Shown here: positions 46,498-54,663 of the stretch, piece by piece
Layout of the letters: every line of letters begins with the position of its first letter
Numbering within the stretch: position 1 is the first letter of the stretch
Source of the DNA: Sphingomonas sp. Leaf67
Lineage (GTDB): Bacteria > Pseudomonadota > Alphaproteobacteria > Sphingomonadales > Sphingomonadaceae
DNA: 64,000 nucleotides
Reading direction: 5' to 3'
NCBI RefSeq assembly: GCF_001421965.1
Contig: NZ_LMLP01000012.1
Span: 248,805 to 312,804 of the forward strand
Made by a program: the position numbers and the translations under genes
Notes under the pieces: generated by a model
What the model saw: the letters and a program-made list of their open reading frames with translations, nothing else
What the model was told of the DNA's origin: nothing
The model's database searches: none

Positions 46498-46515
46498 TGT
46501 ACGGAACATTGTACA
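46498..46515. promoter_or_regulatory. YefM-YoeB operator
   Basis: TGTACG (46498-46503) and TGTACA (46510-46515) lie 12 bases centre to centre and together form an inverted repeat. In E. coli the YefM-YoeB complex binds palindromes with a TGTACA core, so this is very probably the autoregulatory site. It sits 9 bases upstream of the yefM ATG. Confidence 0.75.
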
Positions 46516-46577
46516 GAACACAAGGGGCCGCGCAAAAACTCCTGTCCTACAAGTTCCCAATATGTTCCCCTCCGCCC

Positions 46578-47486
46578 ATGCGCAACCAAAGCCAGCTCTC
46601 CGAGCATTCGCCCGCGCCCGTCCCGGCGCACGCCCCCTCGAACCTGACCGTTCCGTCCGAGACGCCCTATCTCGACGCCAACGGCTATGACCCCGCCGAC
46701 TATCAATGGGTCCCCGTCCGCCGCAAACCGCGCAGCGACGGCTGGTCCGATAAGAAACAGCGCGATTTCATCGAAACCCTCGCCGATGGCGGGTCGGTCG
46801 CCGATGCGGCGCGCGCGGTCGGCATGTCGCCCAGCACCGCCTATCGCCTGCGCCGTTCACCCGGTGGCGAGGCCTTCGCGCGCGCGTGGGATGCCGCCGT
46901 CGCGCAAGCCGTGGGGATGCTGGTCGACGTGGCATTCGACCGCGCGATCAACGGCACCGTCGAACCGGTGCTCGATGCCAATGGGCGGCGGGTCGGGTCG
47001 CGGCATCGCCCCGGCGACCGGATGCTGATGTTCCTGCTCGCCGCCCATTATCCCGACCGCTACGGCAAACAGCAGCGCCGCCGGTCGGCGCGCGGCGAGG
47101 CGGAGGCACCGGCCCCAACCCCGACGCCCAGCGTCGCCGAGGCGCTCGACGCGCTCACCCCCGTGCCACCCGCCGAGCCCGAAAAGCTGATGGCCCCTGC
47201 CGATCTCGACGTCGCGATCGAGGTCGCCGACCTAGGCGATGGCAAACTTCCCGGCTGGCTCGACCCCGACCGTCGTCCCGAACCGGTCGCGGCACCGGTC
47301 GAGCCGCCCATGCCCGAAGCACTGGCGGCGGCATGGGCCGCGCAGGACGACCTGCATCTGTCGGAACCCGGGCCGCTGGGCGAGGCGTTCGAGATCGAAC
47401 TGGAACTGGCCAAGCGCGGCATCACCGTTCCCCGCCCCAAACGCCCGAAACCGCCACGTGCGGCGCGCAAGACGCGGCGAGTGTGA
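46578..47486 (+). CDS. Helix-turn-helix protein of unknown function
   Basis: A 302-residue protein. A resolvase/Hin-type helix-turn-helix is visible at about 55-90 (KQRDFIETLADGGSVADAARAVGMSPSTAYRLRR). Downstream are a segment FARAWDAAVAQAVGMLVDVAFDRAINGT and a C-terminal half rich in Pro, Ala and Glu, with a basic tail. It could be a DNA-binding regulator; resemblance to small terminase-like HTH proteins is superficial. It is divergent from yefM, with an 88-base gap. The last 46 bases of coding sequence are included in a tandem duplication that continues past the stop. Confidence 0.7.
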   Translation: MRNQSQLSEHSPAPVPAHAPSNLTVPSETPYLDANGYDPADYQWVPVRRKPRSDGWSDKKQRDFIETLADGGSVADAARAVGMSPSTAYRLRRSPGGEAFARAWDAAVAQAVGMLVDVAFDRAINGTVEPVLDANGRRVGSRHRPGDRMLMFLLAAHYPDRYGKQQRRRSARGEAEAPAPTPTPSVAEALDALTPVPPAEPEKLMAPADLDVAIEVADLGDGKLPGWLDPDRRPEPVAAPVEPPMPEALAAAWAAQDDLHLSEPGPLGEAFEIELELAKRGITVPRPKRPKPPRAARKTRRV

Positions 47487-47640
47487 CTTTCGTGACCTTT
47501 GGACAGGGCTCCCGGCACGATCCGGCGTCCGAACCCCACGGCAAACGCCCGCGCCCCAAGCCGCCACGCACGGCGCGCACGATGCGGCGAGTGTGACCTT
47601 TGTGACCTTTGGACGGGAGGTGGGGCGTCATCCGGCGTCC
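47441..47640 (+). repeat. Tandem duplication, 110-base period
   Basis: Bases 47441-47530 align with 47551-47640 with no gaps at about 79% identity by eye. The unit covers the last 15 codons and stop of the HTH gene plus 44 bases downstream; both copies contain CGGCGAGTGTGAC and GTGACCTTTGGAC and end TCCGGCGTCC. Twenty unrelated bases separate them. The second copy is out of frame relative to the gene (110 is not a multiple of three). Confidence 0.85.
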
Positions 47641-47751
47641 GCCGCCCGTCCGGTCCTGTCCCGCCTGCCTGCGGCTGCCCGCTTCCCTGAACCGGATACG
47701 ATGCTATCATCTCCTTAGACCGGCCTCGGGGGCGAGCGCCGGCAGGGGGGT

Positions 47752-49014
47752 ATGATGAAACGTTCGATCCTGATCGCGGGAATGGCGGCGATGTTGCCTG
47801 GGCAGGTGCTGGCGCAGGCGGTGCAGACGATGCAGGTGCCGACCGGCGGCGGGGCGGCGACGCCCGTCGCGCAGGACGCGGTCGCGCCGGTCGACGATCC
47901 CAAGGAGATCGCCGAGGATGCCGCGCGCGACCTGACGCCGTCGCGCTTCTACAACCGGCCCGGCGCGACGCGGGCCGACTATGATCTGGCGTGGCAGCAA
48001 TGCCGGCTGATCGCGCGCGGATCGCGCACCCCGGCGGGGACGGTGCCGATGGTCTACAACCCGGCGGTGATCTCGCCGATCGCGGCGGGGGCCGGTGGCC
48101 TGCTCGGCGGGCTGATCGCCGGCGCGATCGCGCAGGGGCAGCAGCGGCGGGCGAACCGGCAAAGCTGTTTGCTGATCCGTGGCTGGCGGCTGGTCGAGCG
48201 CGACGATGCCGTCGCCGCGAAGATCACGGCGATGCCAGAGGCCGAGCGGATCGCCTATCTCGACCGGCAGATCGGCGAGGCGGCGGTCGCCGGCAAGGTG
48301 ACCGAGCGCACCGGCTTCACCACCCCGGTCGATCCGTCATGGCGGATCGATGCCCCGCTGACCCTGCCGGGGACGGTGTTTCTGGGGAAGAAGGTCGATG
48401 CCGCCGCGCCGTTCGTGCTGGCACCGGGCGAGGCGGCGATCGTCGTCGCCTTTCGCCGGCTGGACGCGGCCAGCGCCGGCCGCTCGGCCCAGTTGCAGCT
48501 GCTGCGCTACGATGCGGGCAAGCACGACGCGCTGTACCGCCCACGCGACTGGAAGGCGAAGAACGACCTGACCACCTATGGCGTGACGGTCAACAGCGGC
48601 GACCGGAAGTCGCCCTATGAGGTGCAGGTGCTGCGCGTGACGCCGGGCGATTATGTGCTGAACGCGATGTCGGTCGCGAACCTGCCGGTCACCACAACCA
48701 ACTGCTTCGGGGCGCCGATGGTGCATGTCGAGCCCGGACAGGTCGCGTATCTCGGCGACTTCGTGCCCTATGTGAATGCGCGCCATGCCGATGGAAAGCG
48801 GTTCGACGGCGTGCTCTTTGCGGGGCAGGGCGAGGATGCGGCCAGGACGCTGGCGACGCGGCAACCTGCGCTGGCGGCGAAGCTGACCAGGGCGCAGTGG
48901 CAGAACCGGGCGACCTATGGCTGTGCCGGGATCAGCATGGATCGCTATGACCTGCCGGGCATGCCCGATCTGCCACCGGTGGTGGCGACGCCGGACGCAT
49001 CGGTCGCGGGATAG
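47752..49014 (+). CDS. Exported protein of unknown function
   Basis: A 420-residue protein with a signal peptide (cut after VLA, residues 19-21). No known domain. A glycine-rich hydrophobic stretch (about 105-122, AAGAGGLLGGLIAGAIAQ) could be a membrane-insertion or glycine-zipper segment. Two cysteines lie in QQCRLIARG and RQSCLLIRGW, and two more in TNCFG and YGCAG. The part after about 200 is beta-rich. Tandem ATG codons at 47752 and 47755 make the start ambiguous by one residue. Strong G/C third-position bias supports a real gene. Confidence 0.75.
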   Translation: MMKRSILIAGMAAMLPGQVLAQAVQTMQVPTGGGAATPVAQDAVAPVDDPKEIAEDAARDLTPSRFYNRPGATRADYDLAWQQCRLIARGSRTPAGTVPMVYNPAVISPIAAGAGGLLGGLIAGAIAQGQQRRANRQSCLLIRGWRLVERDDAVAAKITAMPEAERIAYLDRQIGEAAVAGKVTERTGFTTPVDPSWRIDAPLTLPGTVFLGKKVDAAAPFVLAPGEAAIVVAFRRLDAASAGRSAQLQLLRYDAGKHDALYRPRDWKAKNDLTTYGVTVNSGDRKSPYEVQVLRVTPGDYVLNAMSVANLPVTTTNCFGAPMVHVEPGQVAYLGDFVPYVNARHADGKRFDGVLFAGQGEDAARTLATRQPALAAKLTRAQWQNRATYGCAGISMDRYDLPGMPDLPPVVATPDASVAG

Positions 49015-49027
49015 GCAAGGGAACGGT

Positions 49028-49055
49028 GCCGCACCCCCGCGATCGGGGGTGCGGC
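49028..49055. terminator. Convergent hairpin
   Basis: GCCGCACCCCC (49028-49038) pairs perfectly with GGGGGTGCGGC (49045-49055). It lies between two convergent genes and has no T-run on either strand. Confidence 0.55.
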
Positions 49056-49063
49056 GGTTCGGC

Positions 49064-49342
49064 TTACATCTGGTTGCGGACGGCCTGTTCGACCTGCGCA
49101 TTGTCGTTGTCGTCGGCCTTGTCGGCGGCGTCCTCGCCCATGTCGCGGACGTTCTCGGCCTGCGCTTCCAGCGCGTCCTCGACCTGCTCGTTGCTGCTCA
49201 GGTCGGCCTGATCTTCCAGCGCGTCCGCCTTGTTCTCGGTCATCGCCTCGATATTGTCGGCGGCCTTGTCGTCGGCATTGCCGCCGCAGGCACCCAGCAG
49301 CATCAACGTGGCCAGGCCGGTCGCCGTCATCATCTTCTTCAT
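49064..49342 (-). CDS. Small acidic lipoprotein
   Basis: A 92-residue lipoprotein. The lipobox LLGAC ends in Cys19. The mature part is almost entirely acidic, alanine-rich helix (repeats of the type EDALEAQAENVRDMGEDAADKADD) without hydrophobic segments, resembling entericidin-like or coiled-coil surface lipoproteins. ATG 49342 has AAGGGG about seven bases upstream. Function unknown. Confidence 0.75.
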   Translation of the reverse strand: MKKMMTATGLATLMLLGACGGNADDKAADNIEAMTENKADALEDQADLSSNEQVEDALEAQAENVRDMGEDAADKADDNDNAQVEQAVRNQM

Positions 49343-49388
49343 CTGTAACCCCTTGAAGTTGGTCCCGCCGAGTTGGCGGTCGGCCGCA

Positions 49389-50117
49389 TCAATCGTCGAC
49401 GGGGAAGGATGGTTCCGGCATCGTATCGAGCGCGGGCAGCGACCAGTCGATCGTGCCCCGACCGTGCTCGGCCAGAAACGCATTGGCCTGACTGAACGGA
49501 CGGCTGCCGAACCAGCCGCTATGCGCCGACAGCGGGGAGGGGTGACGGGCGCGCAGCACGAGGTGGCGACCGCCTGTGCCCACGTCGCGGACGAACGCCG
49601 CCTTCTTCTGGGCATGCGCGCCCCATAGCAGGAACACGGTCGGTTCCGCCCGGTCGGCGACGGCATGGACGACCGCGTCGGTGAACGCCTCCCACCCGCG
49701 CCCGGCATGCGACGCGGCGCGGTGCTGTTCGACCGTCAGCACGGTGTTCAGCAGCAGCACCCCCTGTCGCGCCCAATGCTCCAGAAACCCGTGCGCGGGC
49801 GGCGTCAGGCCCAGATCGGTCTGCAATTCCTTGAAGATGTTGCGCAGCGACGGCGGCACCGCGACGCCTGGCCGGACCGAAAAGGACAGGCCATGCGCCT
49901 GACCCGGCCCGTGATACGGGTCCTGCCCCAGAATGACGACCCGCACCTGGGGAAGCGGGGTCAGCGCCAGCGCCGCGAACCAGTCGCGCGAATGCGGCAG
50001 GATGCGCTTGCCCGCCGCCTTCTCGCCTTTCAGGAAATCGCGCAAGCTCGCCATCGTGTCGCTGGCCAGCACGGGGCCAAGCGCCGGCTCCCAACTGGGA
50101 TCGACCCCGGCGATCAT
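49389..50117 (-). CDS. ung: Uracil-DNA glycosylase
   Basis: Removes uracil from DNA to start base-excision repair. The 242-residue family-1 enzyme has the water-activating motif GQDPYHG at 64-70 (Asp66) and the HPSPLS minor-groove loop near residue 193. ATG 50117 overlaps the stop of the YjdM-like gene (ATGA), so the two are coupled. The frame is open upstream without homology. Confidence 0.96.
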   Translation of the reverse strand: MIAGVDPSWEPALGPVLASDTMASLRDFLKGEKAAGKRILPHSRDWFAALALTPLPQVRVVILGQDPYHGPGQAHGLSFSVRPGVAVPPSLRNIFKELQTDLGLTPPAHGFLEHWARQGVLLLNTVLTVEQHRAASHAGRGWEAFTDAVVHAVADRAEPTVFLLWGAHAQKKAAFVRDVGTGGRHLVLRARHPSPLSAHSGWFGSRPFSQANAFLAEHGRGTIDWSLPALDTMPEPSFPVDD

Positions 50118-50419
50118 GTCCGCTTGCGGACGAACTCGGCGCGCAGCACCAGCCCCTTGATGCCGTCGAACTTGCAGTCGATCTCCTGCGCGTCGCCGGT
50201 CAGGCGGATCGACTTGATCAGGGTGCCGCGCTTCAGCGTCTGGCCCGCGCCCTTGACGGTTAGGTCCTTGATCAGCGTCACCTGATCGCCATCGGCCAGC
50301 ACGTTGCCGACCGCGTCGCGCACCACCACCGCGTCGTCCGGCGCGGCAGTGGTCGTCGCCTGCGACGCGGGCACCCATTCGCCGGTCGCCTCGTCATAGA
50401 TATAGTCGTCGTCGCTCAT
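50114..50419 (-). CDS. YjdM/PhnA-like protein without the zinc ribbon
   Basis: A 101-residue protein whose C-terminal two-thirds match YjdM (formerly PhnA): VVRDAVGNVLADGDQVTLIKDLTVKG, then GTLIKSIRLTGDAQEIDCKFDGIKG. E. coli YjdM begins with a four-cysteine zinc ribbon; here that part is replaced by MSDDDYIYDEATGEWVPAS, with no cysteines. Despite its older name the family is not shown to act on phosphonates. Cotranscribed with ung. Confidence 0.85.
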   Translation of the reverse strand: MSDDDYIYDEATGEWVPASQATTTAAPDDAVVVRDAVGNVLADGDQVTLIKDLTVKGAGQTLKRGTLIKSIRLTGDAQEIDCKFDGIKGLVLRAEFVRKRT

Positions 50420-50461
50420 GCCGTCCCCCTCGTCGCTGCCGGGGTAGCCGAGCGGGCCGGG

Positions 50462-51946
50462 TCAGAACAAGCCCGGCACCTCACGCTGCACGGTCGACGG
50501 GCGGGCGGGTTGCAACAGGGCGCGTCCCTCGACCCCGTCGCCGGCGACGCGCAGCCCGTCGCGGGTCGCGGCGGTCGCCGCCGCCGATCCGATCCGCGAA
50601 CAGCTGCGCCCGGCAAGGAAGTCGAGCGCGCGGGCGACCGATTGCTCGCGCGGGTCGCCCAGCGGATAATTGATGTCGTCGGTCGCCGAACAGGTGTTGG
50701 GCACCACCGATGCGAGGCCATCGAAATAGGCCGCCGAGCGCGCCGAATTCTGCACCGACAGGGCGACGATGCGCAGCCGGTCGTCGCACGCTGCCTGATC
50801 GACCGCGATCTGCCCGACCGGCTTGCCATAGGTGTTGGTGCCGATCAGCGCCATGTTGTTGCCGAGATAGGGGACGAAGGCGTTGATGACCAATTCGCTG
50901 GCCGATGCGGTGCTGCCGGTGCCGATGAACGCGATCCTGGTCGGCGTCACCGACTGCGCGGTCGGCGCGAAGTATTTCGTCTCGTTCTCGGACGATTTTT
51001 CGGGGCGGAAGGTGGTGTAGCTATAGACCTGGCTGGTCGATTTGCCGCCACCCAACAGGTCGCCCATCAGATCGGCGACCGAGATCAGCCCGCCGCCATT
51101 GTAGCGGAAATCGATGACGAACTCGGTGATCCCCTGCGCCCGGAAACTGGCGAAGGCGTCGCGCAGCGGCTGGTTGGCGGTGGTGATGAACGTGCGCAGG
51201 TTGACGTAACCGACCTTCTTGCCGCCATCGGTCAGCACCTTGGCGCCATAGCGGGTCGATACCGGCAGCAGGGCATAGTCGGCCTTGGCGACGGTCTCGG
51301 TGCGGGTGGTGCCCTCGGCGGTGCGGAACTCGAACGTGCGCGCGGTGCCGACCGTATCGGGGCCCAGCGCATCGTTCAGGCCGTCGATACCGGTCGCATC
51401 GATGATCGCCGACACGCTGCGCAGACTGCCGCTGCCGGTGCCGATCTGCAGGATCTCGGTCCCGCGATCGATGCCGGCGTTCAGTGCCGGCGTGCCCTCG
51501 AACGATTCGATCACGAACAGGCGACGGCCGGTCGTGTCGAGCGCGAAGCGGGCGCCGAAGCCGGCGGTCTCACCCGCGTCGTAATAGGCATTTTCCTCGG
51601 CGATCGACGTCAGATAGGTGAAGTACCGGTCGCGCCCCTGCCCCCGCGCGGTCGCGGTCAGCGCGTCGACATAGGCGTCGACCGTGGCGTAGGGCGCGGG
51701 GCTCAGGCTCGCCGGCAGGGTTTCGGGGAACAGATACCATTCGCGCAGTTGGGCCAGCGCCCAGTCCTGCCGCTCGCGCAGCGAACAGCCCGCCGTGGTG
51801 GTGGGCGTCGGTGTCGGCGTGGCGGAGGGCGTCGGGGAAACCCCGCCGCTGCTACCGCCACCCAGGACGCTGCCGTTTCCGCCGCCGCCTCCGCAGGCCG
51901 AGAGCATCGCCAATACGCCCAACGCCGCACCGAATCCTGCCCGCAC
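50462..51946 (-). CDS. S41 family serine protease lipoprotein
   Basis: A 494-residue C-terminal-processing-type protease. The start is a GTG at 51946, chosen because GGAG lies eight bases upstream and it gives a clean lipoprotein signal with lipobox LSAC (Cys18). A glycine-rich and Pro/Thr linker (about 20-55) follows, then a PDZ-like region and the S41 catalytic part. The likely nucleophile is Ser in GSTASASELV and the general base Lys in TYGKPVG. Substrate unknown. It lies downstream of manC on the same strand with an 89-base gap. Confidence 0.87.
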   Translation of the reverse strand: MRAGFGAALGVLAMLSACGGGGGNGSVLGGGSSGGVSPTPSATPTPTPTTTAGCSLRERQDWALAQLREWYLFPETLPASLSPAPYATVDAYVDALTATARGQGRDRYFTYLTSIAEENAYYDAGETAGFGARFALDTTGRRLFVIESFEGTPALNAGIDRGTEILQIGTGSGSLRSVSAIIDATGIDGLNDALGPDTVGTARTFEFRTAEGTTRTETVAKADYALLPVSTRYGAKVLTDGGKKVGYVNLRTFITTANQPLRDAFASFRAQGITEFVIDFRYNGGGLISVADLMGDLLGGGKSTSQVYSYTTFRPEKSSENETKYFAPTAQSVTPTRIAFIGTGSTASASELVINAFVPYLGNNMALIGTNTYGKPVGQIAVDQAACDDRLRIVALSVQNSARSAAYFDGLASVVPNTCSATDDINYPLGDPREQSVARALDFLAGRSCSRIGSAAATAATRDGLRVAGDGVEGRALLQPARPSTVQREVPGLF

Positions 51947-52035
51947 AACGCGCACTCCATACTGTCGCGACAGCCTAGGCTGCGTACCGGCGAAGGGAAG
52001 GGGGTTTCGCCGGTGCGCCAACGTACTGGTTCGGT

Positions 52036-53091
52036 TCAGTTCGCCTTCATCGCTTCCAGCAAGCGCTTGACCTCTTGCGAACGTCCGCGCGGCAGGATCA
52101 TGACGTCGTTGCCGCTGGCGACGACGATCAGGTCGCTGACCCCCACCATCGCGATCCGCACCCCATCCGACCGGACGAGGCAGCCGGTGGTATCGACCAG
52201 CGTCACGTCGCCGCCGGTGGCATTGTGCGCATCGTCGCGGTCGCTGATCGCGTGCAGCGCGTCCCAGCTGCCGACGTCGCTCCAACCCATCGCCACCGGC
52301 GCGACCGCCACCCGGTCGTCGCGCTCCATCACCGCATAGTCGATCGAATCGGACGGGCTGGCGGCGAACGCCTCCGCCTCGGGGCGGATGCAGATGCCGT
52401 CGCGCTGCGCCCGGTCCATCGCCTCTTGCGCCGCTTCCAGCATCGTCGGCACGAACCGGCCGATCGCGTCGAGGAACCGGTCGGCGCGGAACAGGAAGAT
52501 GCCGCCGTTCCACGCATGATCGCCCGATGCCAGCATCGCTTCCGCCGCATCCAGCGGTGGCTTCTCGACGAAGCGGTCGACACGGTGCACGCCTTCGGCC
52601 AGCGGCTCGCCGACCTTGATCCAGCCATAGCCGGTTTCGGGCGCATCGGGGGCGATGCCGAACGTCACCATCCAGCCATCCTCGACCAGCGGCAGTGCGC
52701 GGTCGATCGCGGCGCGAAACGCCTCGAGGTCGAGGATGACATGGTCCGACGGCATCACCAGCAACGGCGCATCGCCGCCGCCCGCGGCGATCGCTGCCAG
52801 CGCGATGGCGGGCGCGGTGTTGCGGCCCATCGGTTCGAGGATGATCGCCTGCGGGGTCGAGCCGATGGCCGACAGCTGTTCGGCGACCGCATCGGCATGG
52901 GCGGCATTGGCAACGACGATCGGCGCGGCATAGCCTTCGCCCGCGGCACGGCGCGCGGTCAGCTGCAACATCGTCTCGGCAGCGGTCAGCGCGAGGAACT
53001 GTTTGGGCCGTTCCGGCCGCGACATCGGCCACAGGCGGGTGCCCGCCCCCCCGGACAGAATGACGGGGACGATGGCGGACGAAACGGGCAT
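52036..53091 (-). CDS. manC: Mannose-1-phosphate guanylyltransferase
   Basis: Makes GDP-mannose, a precursor for polysaccharides. The 351-residue protein has the signature LSGGAGTRLWPMSR (about 12-25) and the MPSDHVI segment of the nucleotidyltransferase family. It lacks the C-terminal cupin isomerase domain of the longer bifunctional form. It is divergent from an exopolysaccharide sugar transferase gene, so a shared role in surface polysaccharide is likely. Confidence 0.93.
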   Translation of the reverse strand: MPVSSAIVPVILSGGAGTRLWPMSRPERPKQFLALTAAETMLQLTARRAAGEGYAAPIVVANAAHADAVAEQLSAIGSTPQAIILEPMGRNTAPAIALAAIAAGGGDAPLLVMPSDHVILDLEAFRAAIDRALPLVEDGWMVTFGIAPDAPETGYGWIKVGEPLAEGVHRVDRFVEKPPLDAAEAMLASGDHAWNGGIFLFRADRFLDAIGRFVPTMLEAAQEAMDRAQRDGICIRPEAEAFAASPSDSIDYAVMERDDRVAVAPVAMGWSDVGSWDALHAISDRDDAHNATGGDVTLVDTTGCLVRSDGVRIAMVGVSDLIVVASGNDVMILPRGRSQEVKRLLEAMKAN

Positions 53092-53270
53092 GGATCGGAT
53101 CTCCGAACAGGATCAGGCAGGCAAAAAGGGCCCGCCCGGACGGGCAAGCGAGTGTTGCGATACAACAACGATGTGACGATGCGTATCCGTCGCGTTCAGT
53201 ATTTCTTTGCGCTTTCGCGCGATACGGGGTGGGTGTCGGACTGGCTTACACCTGTATCGAGAGCCCGGCG

Positions 53271-54659
53271 ATGATTCGGCTGTTCAAACATTATATTCCG
53301 CACGCCGTCTTGCTGCTGGGTCTGCTCGATTTTCTCGTCCTGCTGGTGGCGGCCGAACTTGGCTGGGTCACGCGGGCGATGCAGATCGACATGGCGGTCG
53401 AGCCGATTCACACCCGCATCCCGCAATTGCTCAGCTTCGCCGTCTGTCTCGAAACCGCACTGGTCGCGGTCGGCATTTATGGCACCGATGCGTTGCAATC
53501 GATCAAGTTCGCCGCGGCGCGGCTGATCGTCGCGGTCGCGGTGGGGGCGATCTTCCTCGCCGTCGTCTTCTTCCTCGCGCCGTCGATCACCTTCTGGCGG
53601 TCCAATCTAGCTTACGGGCTGGGCTTCGCGGCGGTGCTGCTGCTGACCTTGCGCATCCTGACCGGTACGCTGTTCGGGGGGCAGGCGTTCAAGCGGCGGG
53701 TGATCGTGTTGGGGGCAGGCCCGCGCGCGCAGCGGCTGAAGGATCTCGGCCGGACGCCCGGCGCCGGTTTCGTGGTCGTCGGCTATGTCGCGATGAGCGA
53801 GGCGAACCGGGTCATCCCCGAAGCGATCGCCCGCGACGCCATCTATAATCTTGCTGATCACGTCGTGCTGCTCGGCGCGTCGGAGGTCGTGCTGGCGCTG
53901 GAGGAGCGGCGCAACGCCCTGCCGCTGAAGGACCTGCTGCGCATCCGCACCACCGGTGTCCATGTCAACGAAATCTCGACCTTCCTCGAACGCGAAACGG
54001 GTCGCGTCGACCTCGACAGCGTCAGCCCGTCGTGGCTGATCTTCTCCGACGGCTTCTCGTCGGGGCGGATGGTGTCGAGCGTGTTCAAGCGGATGTTCGA
54101 CATCGCCGCCAGCCTGTTGCTGCTGACGCTGACGCTGCCGGTCCTGCTGGTCGCGGCGATCGCGGTGAAGCTCGATAGCCGCGGCCCCGTCTTCTACCGC
54201 CAGCGCCGCGTCGGGCTGTACAGCAGCGGATTCGACATTCCGAAGCTGCGGTCGATGCGCACCGATGCCGAGGCGGCGGGGACCGCGGTCTGGGCCGAAA
54301 AGAACGACCCCCGCATCACCCGCATCGGCCGCATCCTGCGCAAGACCCGGATCGACGAGCTGCCGCAATGCTGGAGCGTACTGGTCGGCGAGATGAGCTT
54401 CGTCGGCCCCCGCCCGGAACGCCCGGAATTCGTGTCCGCGCTGGAGGACAAGCTGCCCTATTATGCCGAACGGCATATGGTGAAGCCCGGCATCACCGGC
54501 TGGGCGCAGATCAACTATCCCTATGGCGCATCGATCGACGATGCCCGGCAGAAGCTGGAATACGACCTGTATTATGCGAAGAACTATTCGCCGTTCCTCG
54601 ACCTGCTGATCCTGCTGCAGACACTGCGCGTCGTGATCTGGTCGGGCGGAGCGCGGTGA
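53271..54659 (+). CDS. Exopolysaccharide sugar transferase, PEP-CTERM-associated type
   Basis: A 462-residue undecaprenyl-phosphate sugar phosphotransferase that would start repeat-unit assembly at the inner membrane. It has N-terminal hydrophobic helices, a nucleotide-binding-like central part (VIVLGAGPRAQRL), another helix (about 280-305) and the bacterial sugar-transferase domain (about 275-460) with FDIPKLRSM, KTRIDELPQ and MSFVGPRPERPEF. It fits the EpsB_2/TIGR03013 type found next to prsK. The start at ATG 53271 gives a family-like N-terminus. prsK follows within five bases. Confidence 0.88.
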   Translation: MIRLFKHYIPHAVLLLGLLDFLVLLVAAELGWVTRAMQIDMAVEPIHTRIPQLLSFAVCLETALVAVGIYGTDALQSIKFAAARLIVAVAVGAIFLAVVFFLAPSITFWRSNLAYGLGFAAVLLLTLRILTGTLFGGQAFKRRVIVLGAGPRAQRLKDLGRTPGAGFVVVGYVAMSEANRVIPEAIARDAIYNLADHVVLLGASEVVLALEERRNALPLKDLLRIRTTGVHVNEISTFLERETGRVDLDSVSPSWLIFSDGFSSGRMVSSVFKRMFDIAASLLLLTLTLPVLLVAAIAVKLDSRGPVFYRQRRVGLYSSGFDIPKLRSMRTDAEAAGTAVWAEKNDPRITRIGRILRKTRIDELPQCWSVLVGEMSFVGPRPERPEFVSALEDKLPYYAERHMVKPGITGWAQINYPYGASIDDARQKLEYDLYYAKNYSPFLDLLILLQTLRVVIWSGGAR

Positions 54660-54663
54660 ACGC

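Noticed and set aside
46578..47486. HTH gene considered as a phage terminase small subunit marking a prophage
   Set aside because: No large terminase, portal, capsid or integrase gene is nearby, and the C-terminal half is unlike terminases.
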